Source: Hypomyces perniciosus
Taxonomy: Eukaryota > Ascomycota > Sordariomycetes > Hypocreales > Hypocreaceae
Length of the DNA: 64,000 bases
Reading direction: 5' to 3'
Assembly (NCBI GenBank): GCA_008477525.1
Contig: SPDT01000003.1
Span: 372,001 to 436,000 of the forward strand
The notes beneath the pieces were generated by a model. The model was not told where the DNA came from. It made no database searches and saw nothing but the letters and a program-made list of their open reading frames with translations. Shown in pieces: positions 1-11,651 of this stretch. Position 1 is the first letter of the stretch. Each line of letters begins with the position of its first letter. A program made the translations under genes and the position numbers.

Positions 1-356
1 AACATGGAAATATTGTATCTATACAACAACAGAGCCCAAGGTTCTCCGACAATAGTCCACTCATAGATTACGGACACATCCATACTCGAAATATGTACAT
101 GTGTGGGCATGACGCACAGATATTACTTGCCGGTTTTACACTATGTCCAGTCTAGAGACATTACTTAATTTCGCAAGTCATCTTCCTCATGTTCAGGTCA
201 GTCCCCAGGATGAGCACATAATGGTTCGATGGGCTGAGCCAGATATTATATGAGATGGCTGTGATGGGTATGGAAATTTCAGCAAATCACTTGTCCTATA
301 ATGACTCATTTCCCTTCCCTAGATATGGTTTCCCATCTTGAACTTATGTCTGCGAC
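1..356. other. 3' flank of the lysophospholipase gene
   Basis: I see no gene here. The stretch lies downstream of the stop codon of the minus-strand lysophospholipase gene and probably holds its 3' UTR. Reading frames that run into it from the right are out of frame with that gene. Confidence 0.5.
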
Positions 357-2421
357 TTATGTCACAAGTATCAACACCACGCAAATCACGAATGACATAT
401 GTCCCACCCCCATCATCCACGTCGCCCGCCGTCCCGCCCCACTTGCTATGAGTTGTTGCGGCTCGTAAGTAGCTGGTGTCGTTGAATTCGCCGTACCGTT
501 CCAGCAATATCTCGCAAAACAGTCTTTGCACGTTGTAGGAATGTTTGTTCTCGTGCGGACCAGACTGCGTGCGAGCACTGCGCAGCCTACGCACGCGGGC
601 CAGTCAGAGTCCACAGTGCCATTACCCATGGTCGCAACATTGTAACCATTGCCAATAATCTGGTCCCTTTCCTCATCACTGTACTGAAGGTCGAAGGTTG
701 AGACATTTGAGTGGTAGGAATAAGGAGCATTGGGAATGTAAACGATGAGGGGTCCCGAGGAATTGTTTGTGTTGCACCCGAAAAAGGTCGGACGTTTGTT
801 CAAACCCAAGTTGACGAACGTGTTCTGATCTGGTACCGCTGGGAAATTGCTGTTGTTGGTGGAGAACCCGCTCTCAGATCGCTGGTACGTTGCTACGAGA
901 GCAGTCCCGTTCGGCCAAAGAGTGGTTGTGTCAGCCGAGCTATCAATGGCGAAGATGACGTCGATGTCTCTCTCAGGTAGAGTGAGTGGATTTAAGGGAA
1001 TATTCTGTAGATCTTCACCACCGTCAACAAGTGTGAGAACAGTAGTATTCGCGTTCGTGTTGTTGCTAGGGTTATATTGATAGAACGGATTTGGCCAACT
1101 TGCAATATCTCTGTTCTCTTCTCCAATGTTCCCCAGGGTGTTGTTTATGGCTTGTTGTAGGAATTTAGGAACATTTGATGCTTTGCTTATCTGTAGGAAT
1201 GCCTGGTTAAATAGTGATGAGGATGTACCCATGACGAAACCAACGTTGTCGACGCCAGCAACACAGTCGCTAGGGTCGATGGTCCCATTGGTGAAGTTGG
1301 TGCCGACATACTTCAATGGTGCGAAAGCGGCAAGCCCTGGATCATATGAACCCATTTCCCATGGATTGAACTCGAATATGACAGAGTTATCTGGTATCTG
1401 AAGCGTTCCAAACGGCCTCTCCACCGCCACGATGATAGGCATAGGTATTGTGGCTTGCGCAAACTCAGTGTCATCCGCAATAGATGAGAAGGTGTATGCT
1501 TTTTGAACAACGGTTAGCTGATCTGTCGATGTTTTATTTGCGACCCTTACCTGGTCCACCATCAGTAGCGTTGACGAGCTGGTATGACAACGCTCGACCC
1601 CAATAATCGGTGATTGTTGTATTATAACCGGCATCAGATTTATCTTTGACGTCCTGATGCAGTTGACTATAGTATTCTATAGCGGAAAGACCGGCCGGTC
1701 CTGTATTGGGGAGGAGTGAACATTTGTCAGCATGAATAATGCAGAGATGATGACCACGAACCTTCAATGATAGAGTCGTCAAACTGCCAAAGACTACCAA
1801 GAAATCCGCTGGACGCGAAGATAATGGAATCTACCGTTGTGAAGTTCTGCACATAAAGGCTTCCAACAAGCCAGCTCCCACCAGAGAGTCCGGCGATATA
1901 CGTTGCAGCTTGAAGTAAACCACCCAGATGGCCTTCATCCATCGAGTTGGCGGTACGGTTATCGAAGGCAGCGATGGCTCCAGCACCATTCATCAGCGCC
2001 CGATATCCTCCCCCGGATACGGCAATGGCTATACGGGGCAACGTGCTGCCATTGGCGACGATATTATCAATATACGCATTAGTGTCTATATCGCTAATAT
2101 TGGCTCGACTGAGAAAAGATTTCAGTGCTGAAATAGTGTTGTTGCTACGTTGCGGTAGCCATGCTGTCTCGTTTGCAGACAGCGCCGTAGCACTACGGAT
2201 GGCCGGCGGTGTCTGGGGACAGGAGACACGGCCTGGTGCATATCCATCTGGGGCGTTGGGCGCGGCTCTTTGCTCGACAGGGGGTGCTATTACACCGTCC
2301 GAAGAGGCACAAAGCACTGCTGAGTTATCAAGTCAGATGATGCTCGTATCTCATACAGAACCTGTAGCATACTAGATAAGAACAAAACTGTAAATAGGGC
2401 AATTCGCTGGTAGGTGAGCAT
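357..2421 (-). CDS. plb1: Secreted lysophospholipase (phospholipase B family)
   Basis: Four exons (2421-2373, 2319-1762, 1700-1551, 1498-357) give 632 residues, the usual length for fungal phospholipase B. Intron 1 has a GTATGC donor and restores a clean signal peptide starting [19 protein letters not shown]. Seen in the sequence: [13 protein letters not shown] (oxyanion region), GLSGGSW with the nucleophilic serine, [11 protein letters not shown] with the catalytic aspartate, PTFFGCN near the C-terminus, many N-glycosylation sequons, and a hydrophobic tail after SGAGRR that could be a GPI signal. The family removes acyl chains from (lyso)phospholipids outside the cell or at the cell surface. 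The start at 2421 is chosen because it begins the signal peptide. The GPI anchor is an inference. The gene looks intact. Confidence 0.92.
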
Positions 2422-4544
2422 TGCGTGATGCCTGGAGAAAGTGGTGAAAATGGGCAGTGAAGCAGTTGGTTGTAAGTTCATAAAGCTGAATGTGGGAGGT
2501 AGCTCAATCTGTTGCAGTTGACGTTCCGGATTTCTGAATTCATTACAAGCATTGGTCAGGGTTACTTGCAACTGATATGCCAAAATGCTATGGATGCTGA
2601 ATACTCTACGTAGCTAAAAGTAGTTCTGGGCTAACACGCGGATTGCTAAGTTAGGGCCATTGTCGTTCAGATGAAATATTGGTAATATCCAAAAGTTTCT
2701 TTTCACACAACCCCACCAGAAAAGATGCAGTGTTAACACTGCTTTGTCAATACGATGAATCATACGGCGTTGACATAGGAACACGAAGTCGTAGCCAAAC
2801 GCTCGATACGGCCACAATTTTACCTACAAATTTAGGTATTGACTGGCCTTTCCTTATCCCTGTGAACTTTCGCTACATGCAGAACATTGGGAGCACTTGA
2901 CTGACAGTTCAGACTAAGACTACTTCGTAGCCCGTATTCTAACCCCGCTGAAGGCTTTGGCCACGATCTGCCACCTTGTAAGAGTGATGAAAATCGGATA
3001 GCCTAATATAGGGACTATTCCACGTAAACGTCATTGTGTCCCTGTCCCATAGCTGACTGAACAATAATTCGATATACACGCGTCTATGTGGCGCACCCTA
3101 GAGCTCTAAGCCATTCAATCTTTCCGGATCTCCCGGTATGGCTGCGGCTCTATACCCATCTATTTGTGATTGCAATGCGGGGACTCAAAATCGGAATTGA
3201 GCTACGGCTCGGGGCTGTGAGGAGCAATATCCACATATTTAAGGCTGGCTTTAGCATGTTGCGATATACTAGTTTCTCCATGTTAGTGATCGTACTGTCA
3301 CTATAAGAAATCAGGTCTTGGCATGGTTCATGTCCTATGGTCAATTATCTCATCTCAATTGACATTTTATTGATGCTCAAGGAATTTTCGTGCAAGCAGA
3401 TCTCGGCAAATGTTTAGACAAACGAAAGGTTTTATGATGATTACACATGACAAGTATCGAACATGGTTTTAAGAAGTATCCTTAGGGGGTGTTGAAATAC
3501 AAACCAGAGCTTCTTACCCTCCTTGATTATCATTTTGTTGCGTTCTGACGGGGAATTTGGGCGATGATGTGAAGTGTGCTTGTTGGTCAATCGTTATGAA
3601 GCCATGACGCAGTTTATGCCAGACTCTACAGGCCAAATTCAATAGTACCTGCCACCTTAATCACATTTACATGGATTGGAAAATGATGTATCATATAATG
3701 AGTAACCGTTTGGCTCCTTCTAACAGAATACTGTCTGTTTAGGCACCTTATATACCAACTTGTACAATGCATGTCTTCCGACTATTATCAAGAGGGGCCC
3801 AACCAAACACAGCAACCCAGGTCTCAGACACTCATGCATTTCTCGCTTGGAATAAGCATAATGCCACAAATTCTTTAGAATTGCATAGTACTTGGAGTTC
3901 CAGACAAACAGAAACGGGGTATATGCCTCAACACTCATGGTGTGACCAATTAGATAGACCCGAACCTTGATCGAGCGTAATTGACCACCTCCCAAGGAAC
4001 CCAGTGGTATTGATACACAACTGACAAGGACGGCACACTTGGAATTAGACGGGCTGTAATTGGCGAAAAGGGCTTCTTGCGAGAGAGAGCCACCAAACTT
4101 TCCACTTCAATATCACGCCATTCACTTGTTGGTGGGCCCTACTAGCTGCGCAGACACGTCCAGCACCATACAATTAGCGCTTTTAGTTCCATTTAGCTGA
4201 GATTCGTAAAGCAACATCCCAGTAGGTTTGAAGTCCGCGAAATCATGAACGAATGGAATTATAAATCTCACATATCTCGCCAACCGTACTTCGCACTCGC
4301 GCGAAGTCAAATTTTTGGCTGTCACACAGGTTTGCCAGTCGGATGTGGCGCGACTCATGGCACGAATTAACTAGGCCGTGGTCACTGATCAAGAGATATA
4401 TTTACCATAATTTTCCCTGTCCTCTAATGTCAATCTACTTGGTACTCCTGCTGTCTAATTGTCCTCGAAAAATCTCGATTCCTTAGATTAAGGTTCTATC
4501 TACTCTGTGCCCTCGGCTCCAACCAACTTCTCCCGCCCTCCAAC
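2422..4544. other. Intergenic, no gene recognised
   Basis: About 2.1 kb lie between the lysophospholipase start and the small membrane-protein gene. Both genes point away from it, so it must hold two promoters. Only short unrelated open frames occur on either strand; none has a recognisable motif or splice pattern. A pyrimidine-rich stretch just before 4545 fits a fungal promoter or leader. Confidence 0.5.
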
Positions 4545-5245
4545 ATGTCACATACCGGTTCGGCTCACAAGATCTTATCTGTTATCCTCCGATTTGGAGA
4601 ATTCTCCTGTGGAGTCATCGTCCTCGGCATTCTTAGTCGCTTCTGCTACCTCATCAGCATGGTAACAATGAGCGCGGATGGACGGATAGTCTACACCATG
4701 GTCGTTGCAGGCATCACTATTGTTTACTCTTTCTTCCTTTGCCCGCCGTTCAAAACCCTCTTTTTGAGCTTTCCATTCGATTTTGTGTTGTTTATAATGT
4801 GGCTTGTGGCATTTTGCCTCCTTGAAACTGTAAGCCCACCTTTCCCCTGTGCCCTCATGCTTGTTGAAGACCACAAGCTAACGTGACAATACAATTATTT
4901 GGGGAAAGAAAACTCACTCTCATCCATGCTCTTCCCGCTGGTATAACGACTACTGGGGTTACTATTGGGGCCGTTTCTGGCGTGTTGGTCCTATCGGGAC
5001 AGTTACCATCCGTGGGGTTGGATGTTCTCATTGGAAAACAGTCTTGGCCTTTTCATTCATCGCCAGCATCGCCCACCTTCTCAGTGGCCTCCTTGTCAGT
5101 ACCAGCTCCACTACTATCCCCCTTACTGTCGTATTATGAAGGAATTGACAAGCCCGTCTAGGGAATTTATGTTTTCCATAAATACATCAAGATCAAGGAA
5201 ACGGCCAACGATGTCAAAAGACATGCAGAAAAATTGACTCGGTGA
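4545..5245 (+). CDS. Small four-span membrane protein, MARVEL-like
   Basis: Three exons (4545-4829, 4909-5094, 5162-5245) give 184 residues. Intron 1 is GTAAGC..AAAG and intron 2 is GTCAGT..CTAG; both splice in phase 0. The protein has four hydrophobic segments (about residues 12-32, 45-62, 70-93 and 128-147), a short cytosolic-looking tail rich in lysine and arginine, and an aromatic loop with WYNDYWGYYWGRFWRVG between spans 3 and 4. This layout and the aromatic loop resemble the small fungal MARVEL-domain-like proteins found near the plasma membrane. No enzymatic motif is visible and the exact function is unknown. The last codon CGG is followed directly by the TGA stop at 5243-5245. Confidence 0.75.
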
Positions 5246-5955
5246 GTCCAATATAATAACTAAGACCAGCTGTTATGTGTCTATTTAAACTGATTCTTTC
5301 TGTGCCCAAGACGTCATTCTGAACTGGATGGCCATGGGCAATCCAGTGGAATCCAGAATGGGGCAACGAACGCTCAAACTACTGCAGTGTAGTTGGATTT
5401 GTTTAGGAAGCTCGCTGTAATGAAGCTCATACAACTTCTGCTAAACCTTGCGGTATTGCGGATTCAACCATTCACGGCATTAGTATGCCCATCAAATCAT
5501 CGATATCTGCAAATGAAGTGTTGGTACTTACCACCAGCCTGTTTTGTTCCTTGAATTCTTTATTCGCCGCAATACCGGGGCTTGGCAAGCACTTGACCAC
5601 TTTAAAAGTAGTTGGTCGACTAATTATATAATATTCAGTGCAAAAGCATAATTATAGTTGTTCAGCTTGTTGCCCGTCCCAACCACACTTCTGTGGCCAA
5701 TTCATGTTGAGAGGTTCCCGCTTTGGACGTAACATTTGATTCTTTATTTTGTGTATAGAAATATATCAGCAAGTCCGAGCATTGCCCTAGATAACCTTTG
5801 TGGCCTGTTTCTGTCGATGACTGGTTATATCCCACTTAGTTATGCATTCGACAGACAGTGTTGTGGGTGTTCTCGGGATTTGTGCATTGAAAATGTGGCA
5901 TTTTCTTTCAAATCCTAGCATTGTTAGACTTTCTTCTCACCATCACTGTCTCGAT
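5246..5955. other. Convergent intergenic region
   Basis: This 710 bp region separates the 3' ends of the membrane-protein gene and the K+ channel gene. It should hold both 3' UTRs. I see no coding pattern, only short chance frames and AT-rich tracts. Confidence 0.45.
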
Positions 5956-8229
5956 CTACGTCGCACAGCTGTTATATTTTCGTTTGCGGTGTGCCCCGGC
6001 AGGACTCTTCGCCCGCGACCTCCTATCTGCCCATAATGACTCCTGGAGTTTATCAATCAATTTGCCTAGAATCCACTCACTTTCCTCTTGGCTCCCCATC
6101 AAAGGGTTATGGCTCCCAACCCAAGACCACCTCATCTCCCGTTCTGATTCCTGAGTGTTAGGTTCCTCATGCTTCTCCTTTGGCTTCACTTTACGGTGCG
6201 TCTCTGCGTTGCGCTCATCTTCACCAATTAGTCTGAGGTACCAAGCCCATTGTTCGAAAGTGTAGCGATACGGCTCAGGTGCTTTGAGATGAGCAATGAT
6301 GATCCGGATTTCGGTGATAAGTAAAAAATGAAAGTCGGTACCTGTTGGGAGCTCATTGTAGGGATTGCGGAGTTGGAAGACCGAACCTCGGACTCTAGGG
6401 TCCAAAGTTGATTGAGGGTGTGTATATTGTGTGCGCTGACTTTTTGGGGCATCACCATCTAGTATGGGGGACCCGTATGACCCAGCCATGACTTCAGCGA
6501 GTCGCTGGTCAGTGTGCTTTGCGGACTCTGCTAATTCCGAGACTATATCACCCGGCTCTTTAGTGAAGATCCTACCAAACGTGATCTTCCTAATGATGCG
6601 CCTCATGCTAGTCATAAAGTCTTCATCACCCGGTAGAATAGTGATATTTCCTAGATGGAGGGTGATATCTCGGATCAACCTCACCACAGTCTCACTAGCA
6701 TGTGCTATAAGCATGGTGATGATAGGCAGGGCTAGGAGAGACCAGAACACAAAAAAAGATCTGCCTGCATTAGAAATAGGGGTGATGTCACCATATCCAA
6801 TGGTCGTCCAGGCCACAAAGCAGAAGTGAAAAGAGTCAAAGTACGACCAGTCTTGATACGGCTTCTCGGACTTCTCGAAAACGACGGCACCTACTAGCCA
6901 CAGAATGAGCCATGAGCCGGTAGAGATGGACATTGCTATCCACTTTCCGCGAGATGCGGACTGAGCCTGAATCTTTCGCATCAGACTAAATTCGACTTTG
7001 CGGCGTTCAAACTCCGTTGCTGGGACTTGGTTCGATTGTGTACGAGATATTTCGGCTCCAGCATTGATGGGCTCGAGGATATCATCGTCGCCTCTCTGTG
7101 TCATGATGTGAACCACCTTAGATCGCCTCTTCTCTTCCATTCGAACAGCGACGTGGCGTCTTGCACGCTGGAGAATTAAACTCCTGACTGAGCTGATGAC
7201 CAAACCAAGACTGATGATGCCAATGAGGGCATACGGCACCAAGAGAGCCCTCCCAAGAGGAGTTTCCGGGGCGTAATCGCCGAATCCAACGGTGAAGAGG
7301 GTGACATCCGCCCAGTAAACCGCATCAAGGTAATTCCAACCCTCGACATTAGAGAAGACGAGGGCACCAAGAAGGAGGTACGTGAGAAACAGGATAGTCT
7401 GCAACATGAGGGTGCGTTGACTGGAGGTCAATATAAAGTCCTTTCCATAGTGGCCAGAAGAAGCGCCCCAGAAGGTGGCAGCCATGAGAGAACCATCAAG
7501 GAAGTAGAGAGTAGCTGCCCATATACTGTAGTAGAATGCCTGGGACCAGATGAGCTCATTCTCGGTGAAGTCAATGTTCTCCCGAAGAGGCCCAGCAGCT
7601 GTCGCGTCTAGAGAGAGGAGGCAGATCGCCGAGATGTACCTTTTGGTGTGATGTTAGCACAACGACCCAATCGCACAGGCTTCCAATATAGTACCATCCG
7701 ACAATCGTGATGGGTTGGGCCAGACTAAAGCGGACGCGTCTTGCCATATTTAGGAGCAGAAACATATTCGAAATGATTGCAATCGCAAGCTGAATTGCAT
7801 TGACTGAAGTCATCCTGTGGCGACATGTGTTAGAGAAGAGACCTTTGATATTTATCAGAGTAGGCCTGGAATGTCATACCACGAAGGATCGGCGACAAAA
7901 GTGGCATCTTGAACATCTTCCCCCGGCATAAGATGCTGTCGCCATGGCTCAACCAAGGAACAGATACTAAATGCGGAAGCAACAGGACCGAGAGTTCCGG
8001 CTACCATTGGAAATGCCGATGAGAGAAACCACCATCGGCTACAAGAGGGCCATCCGTGTTAACTCTCGCTTGACTGTGGTATTTTGCTCAGAATATGCGT
8101 GTAATGCCTCACGACCTACCTAGGATCTAGATGAGCATCGTCATTTTGAAACCTTCTCTTACAAGACGCATAAGCCTTGATGATCTGGGCCTCTTGGTCG
8201 ATGTTCTCCCTTAGATCAACGTCGTTCAT
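5956..8229 (-). CDS. tok1: Outward-rectifier K+ channel, TOK1 type
   Basis: Four exons (8229-8120, 8038-7880, 7814-7695, 7639-5956) give 690 residues. Exon 1 ends in HLDPS and joins RWWF in exon 2, a junction typical of fungal TOK channels. Two pore loops are visible, with selectivity filters TVGFGDYAP and TIGYGDITP. The first follows about six hydrophobic segments and the second lies between two more, which is the eight-span two-pore plan unique to fungal TOK channels. A long hydrophilic C-terminal tail follows. The family carries K+ out across the plasma membrane on depolarisation. The start at 8229 is the ATG giving a short acidic leader; an in-frame GTG further upstream is unlikely. All splice phases agree and the gene looks intact. 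Confidence 0.93.
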
Positions 8230-9109
8230 GATAATGGTAGCCTTCGTGAGACCCCGTGAATAGCATTTGTAAAGCTTAGGAGTCAAATCCAATGATTCTG
8301 GTCTATAGTGGCACACTAAGCACGATATAAAAGGATTGGAATGGTTGTTCACCATTAAAAATATTCTTGTTCCATCATCAAACTCGCACGACATGACGGA
8401 GGTGGCCAACAGAAATCATCTAGCATCAGCCTAAACCACAAAGTGTTTAGCATAATAATTCGCGATGGGGGGGTGTACTTTGTCGGTGACGTCGTCTTCT
8501 AAACATGTGCACCATCTTCAGCGTGGCTACAGAATAAGGATGCATCAATTAACCCTCTCCCCTCCCTCAGTAAGGTGGCTTCATTATGCTTTACATATAG
8601 AAGCACTCGATGTGCAATGGCTGGGGTAGTACAAAGTATGGTCCACCCGATTTCTGAGGTGAACGATGCTTCTGTCATCAGCCGTTTTTGATTGGACTTC
8701 CGGCTTTCTTTCAGCTACGTCTATCACATCTATCTTCGGGTGCTAGTAGCCGAGAGGACATGGTTCTAGTTCTACTTGAAGAGTTCGGGAGACTCTATGC
8801 ATGCTGATTGTCGCCCTGGCAGCAAATACTCAGCTCATATCAGCCAAGGTTAAAATCAACGCGGATGACTCGGGTTTATATATTGACTTCATTAAAATCG
8901 CATCAACCTTTCGTCATTCCACGCCGTCAACGTCACCAAAGTCGGACCACAACGGTCAAAGAAAATTGAAATAAAGTTGCATCCTCATACCTGTCCTACA
9001 TCTTAACACAGACAATATTCAGTACCTTCCATCCTACAGACTCCATTCTACAGCCTTCGAACTTAAATTTGATATTTTTGTATCAAATAATCGAATCGTT
9101 GAATGCAGC
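8230..9109. promoter_or_regulatory. Divergent promoter of tok1 and rtg2-like genes
   Basis: This 880 bp region separates the starts of two divergent genes and must serve both. I see no ORF with coding character. The last 150 bp before 9110 are rich in CA and TC, as in fungal leaders. No specific operator was identified. Confidence 0.5.
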
Positions 9110-11045
9110 ATGGATATCTCTGATTTTGAAGAAATCAACCCCATGTCGGAATTCGAAGAGGGCGGAATGTATGGTCCGACTGATGAAGGCTTTATGCAGC
9201 CCAATGTCCATGACATTGTTGACCAGCATAAGCCGCGTGCTCCCTGGGAGGGCCGTGGAGACCAACTTATTGGGGTAGTGGATATGGGAAGGCAGGTTGT
9301 TGCTCTGCTGCCATCGGCTTCCGCTAACGATATAACCTAGTAACGGTATCCGCTTCTCCATCTCAGATCTATCTCCTCCTCAAGCTCGTATTCTGCCTAC
9401 CGTCATGGTTTACCGTTCTCCCATCTCGCTCTATGATTCACAGTTCGACCCAGAATCTGGAGAGCGAATCCCCATTCCAGGACATATTATTGAGTCGGTT
9501 TGTGCCGTATTTACCCGTTTTCTCATCGTCTGTGGTGATTTGGGAGTCGAAACCAAAAATGTGCATGTTATTGCTACGGAGGCAACCCGTGAAGCTATCA
9601 ACTCGACTCAGTTTATAACAGCTATCAAGGAGGAAACAGGTTTAAGTGTGCAGCTATTGCGTAAAGAGGAGGAGGGCCAAATTGGAGCTTTGGGCATCGC
9701 CAGCGGGTTCCGAAACATGCAGGGCCTTGTGATGGATCTGGGAGGTGGTAGTACCCAGATCAGCTGGATGGCTAGCCAGGGGGGGAACATCAGGATCAGC
9801 CCTCATGGGAGTTTCAGCTTTCCCTACGGAGCGGCTGCGTTGACGAAACAGCTACATGATCTGCGAAAAGGGAAGAAGAAAGACGACGGAGAAGCAGCTG
9901 TCAACGAGTTTCGAAAGGAGATGATTAAAAATTTTAGAACTGCATATGACCATTTGGAAATCCCAGAGGGCATGCTCGAAGAGGCTCAACGAGATGGGGG
10001 CTTCCGTATTTATCTTTCGGGAGGTGGATTCAGGGGCTGGGGATATTTGCTGCTTTTCCTCAACCAAACGGAGGGCAGACATTACCCCATCTCCATTATC
10101 AACGGGTACACTGTTGGTCGAGAACAGTTTGAGGATACAGAAACTATGAAATCGGTTGCCCGAGCTGCCAAGAATGTCTTCCGAGTCTCGGACCGTCGAC
10201 GGTCCCAAGTCCCTGCGGTGGCGTTCTTGGTCAATGTCCTCGCCGAAGCGATTCCTCCCGGTATCCGGGAAGCTCACTTCTGTCAGGGAGGTGTACGGGA
10301 GGGCTATCTGTTCAGACAACTGCCGCCATCAATTCGACAACAGTCTCCGTTGGAAGTCGCCACCCGGAACTTCGCACCTGGTTCACGACGGAGCATCCAG
10401 GATTTGCTGAAGTTCTCGATCCCACAGCCGTCGAAGAACAAAACAAAGAGATTCCCAGAGGACTTTGGAGAACATGTGATTAACTCCTTTGCCAACGTCA
10501 TGTACGTTCACATGTTCATGTCCAAGGAGACAGCTTCAACAGCGGCACTTTACTCGACAAGCGTGGGTGTAATGTCCACTACGAATGGGGTGTCCCATCA
10601 AGACCGTGCCCGACTTGCATTAATGCTGGAATCTAGATATCGAGGAGAATTACCACCTCGAGAGGCTGAGTTCCGTGATTCACTCGAGAAACTTATCACC
10701 CCTGAAGAAGTTTGGTGGGCAGGGTATTTGGGAAGAGTTGGGTACTTGGTCACTCGATTGTACCCAGCTGGAAAGATTGATGAGGCAAAGCCTCGAGTCG
10801 TATTCTCGTCGGAATGGTCGTGGACACTGGGGGACCAGAAGGACAAGGAAGGCATAGCTCTAACAATCTCGATACAAAAGAAAAAGCATGACCCCGCGAA
10901 ACTTAAGCAGGCTCTAACGGACAATGTCAAAGTTATCGAGAAAGTTGGGAAGAAGAAGAATTGGATCGGCAAACATGAGCCGTGGGGCATGAAGGTCAAG
11001 GTTGACGTGGTCGAGGAAGGAATTCTTGACGACGTAGACTGTTAG
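9110..11045 (+). CDS. rtg2: RTG2-like protein, Ppx/GppA family
   Basis: Two exons (9110-9291 and 9341-11045) give 628 residues. The conserved GVVDMGSNGIRFSIS and ARILPTV motifs of the Ppx/GppA (exopolyphosphatase/guanosine pentaphosphatase) fold are restored only if the 49 nt intron uses a GC donor (AG/GCAGGT..CTAG with a CTAAC branch site). Using the nearby GT instead puts TAA in frame. Further motifs are ATEATREA and the second phosphate-binding loop MDLGGGSTQIS. Length and sequence fit fungal RTG2, the cytosolic sensor of mitochondria-to-nucleus signalling in yeast. Whether this fungal protein signals, hydrolyses polyphosphate or does both cannot be told from sequence. Confidence 0.88.
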
Positions 11046-11651
11046 CTGTATTGGCGGGAAGACGTACTATGATATTGCTTAAATGTCTCGTTCCCAATAA
11101 TTGATGATGGTTTATTTACTCCTTCAAGATGATTAATTCATATTAGCCAGTCAAAAATACATGCAGCATGGAATGGTATCCTGTGTTAGGGATGACATGA
11201 GTCTCGAAGGTCATCTTATTCGGTAGCGAGACGGACGAGTTGGCAAGTTGGTCAGCGCATGCGCCAAGAACTGCAAAGCAGGGTATTATTGCTGCCGGTG
11301 ATACTGAAGAGGCTACTTGTATAGCCTGTCGCCGCCTGAAGGCCCTCCTCTTTTGCAGGCATTTCGGAGAATTGTTAGAACAATTTTGGATGTAGGCCCT
11401 CAACCCCGACCAGGACTCAAGAAATACCAATAGCTGATCAAAGTCATATATCATGCTAAATCAAAGAGATCCCACGGTAATTGACTAAAGCATCACAGAT
11501 GGTCGGAAGATGTCACTAGAGAATCTAAGCCCGAGCCGACTGAGTGATGGTGGATGCATTACGAGCAATCGACTGTGGAAACCCGATGATTTACAATGCA
11601 AACTTGCAAACCATATACATTTTAACTGCTTTCGTGGGCTAACATCTAGAT
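11046..11651. other. Convergent intergenic region
   Basis: About 600 bp lie between the 3' ends of the rtg2-like and amidohydrolase genes. I see nothing coding. One short plus-strand stretch resembles a cysteine cluster by chance and is listed under rejected items. Confidence 0.45.

Noticed and set aside
11318..11355. Plus-strand CIACRRLKALLFC, resembling half of a Zn2Cys6 cluster
   Set aside because: The spacing is wrong for the third cysteine, no second half follows, and the surrounding frame is short and closed by stops.
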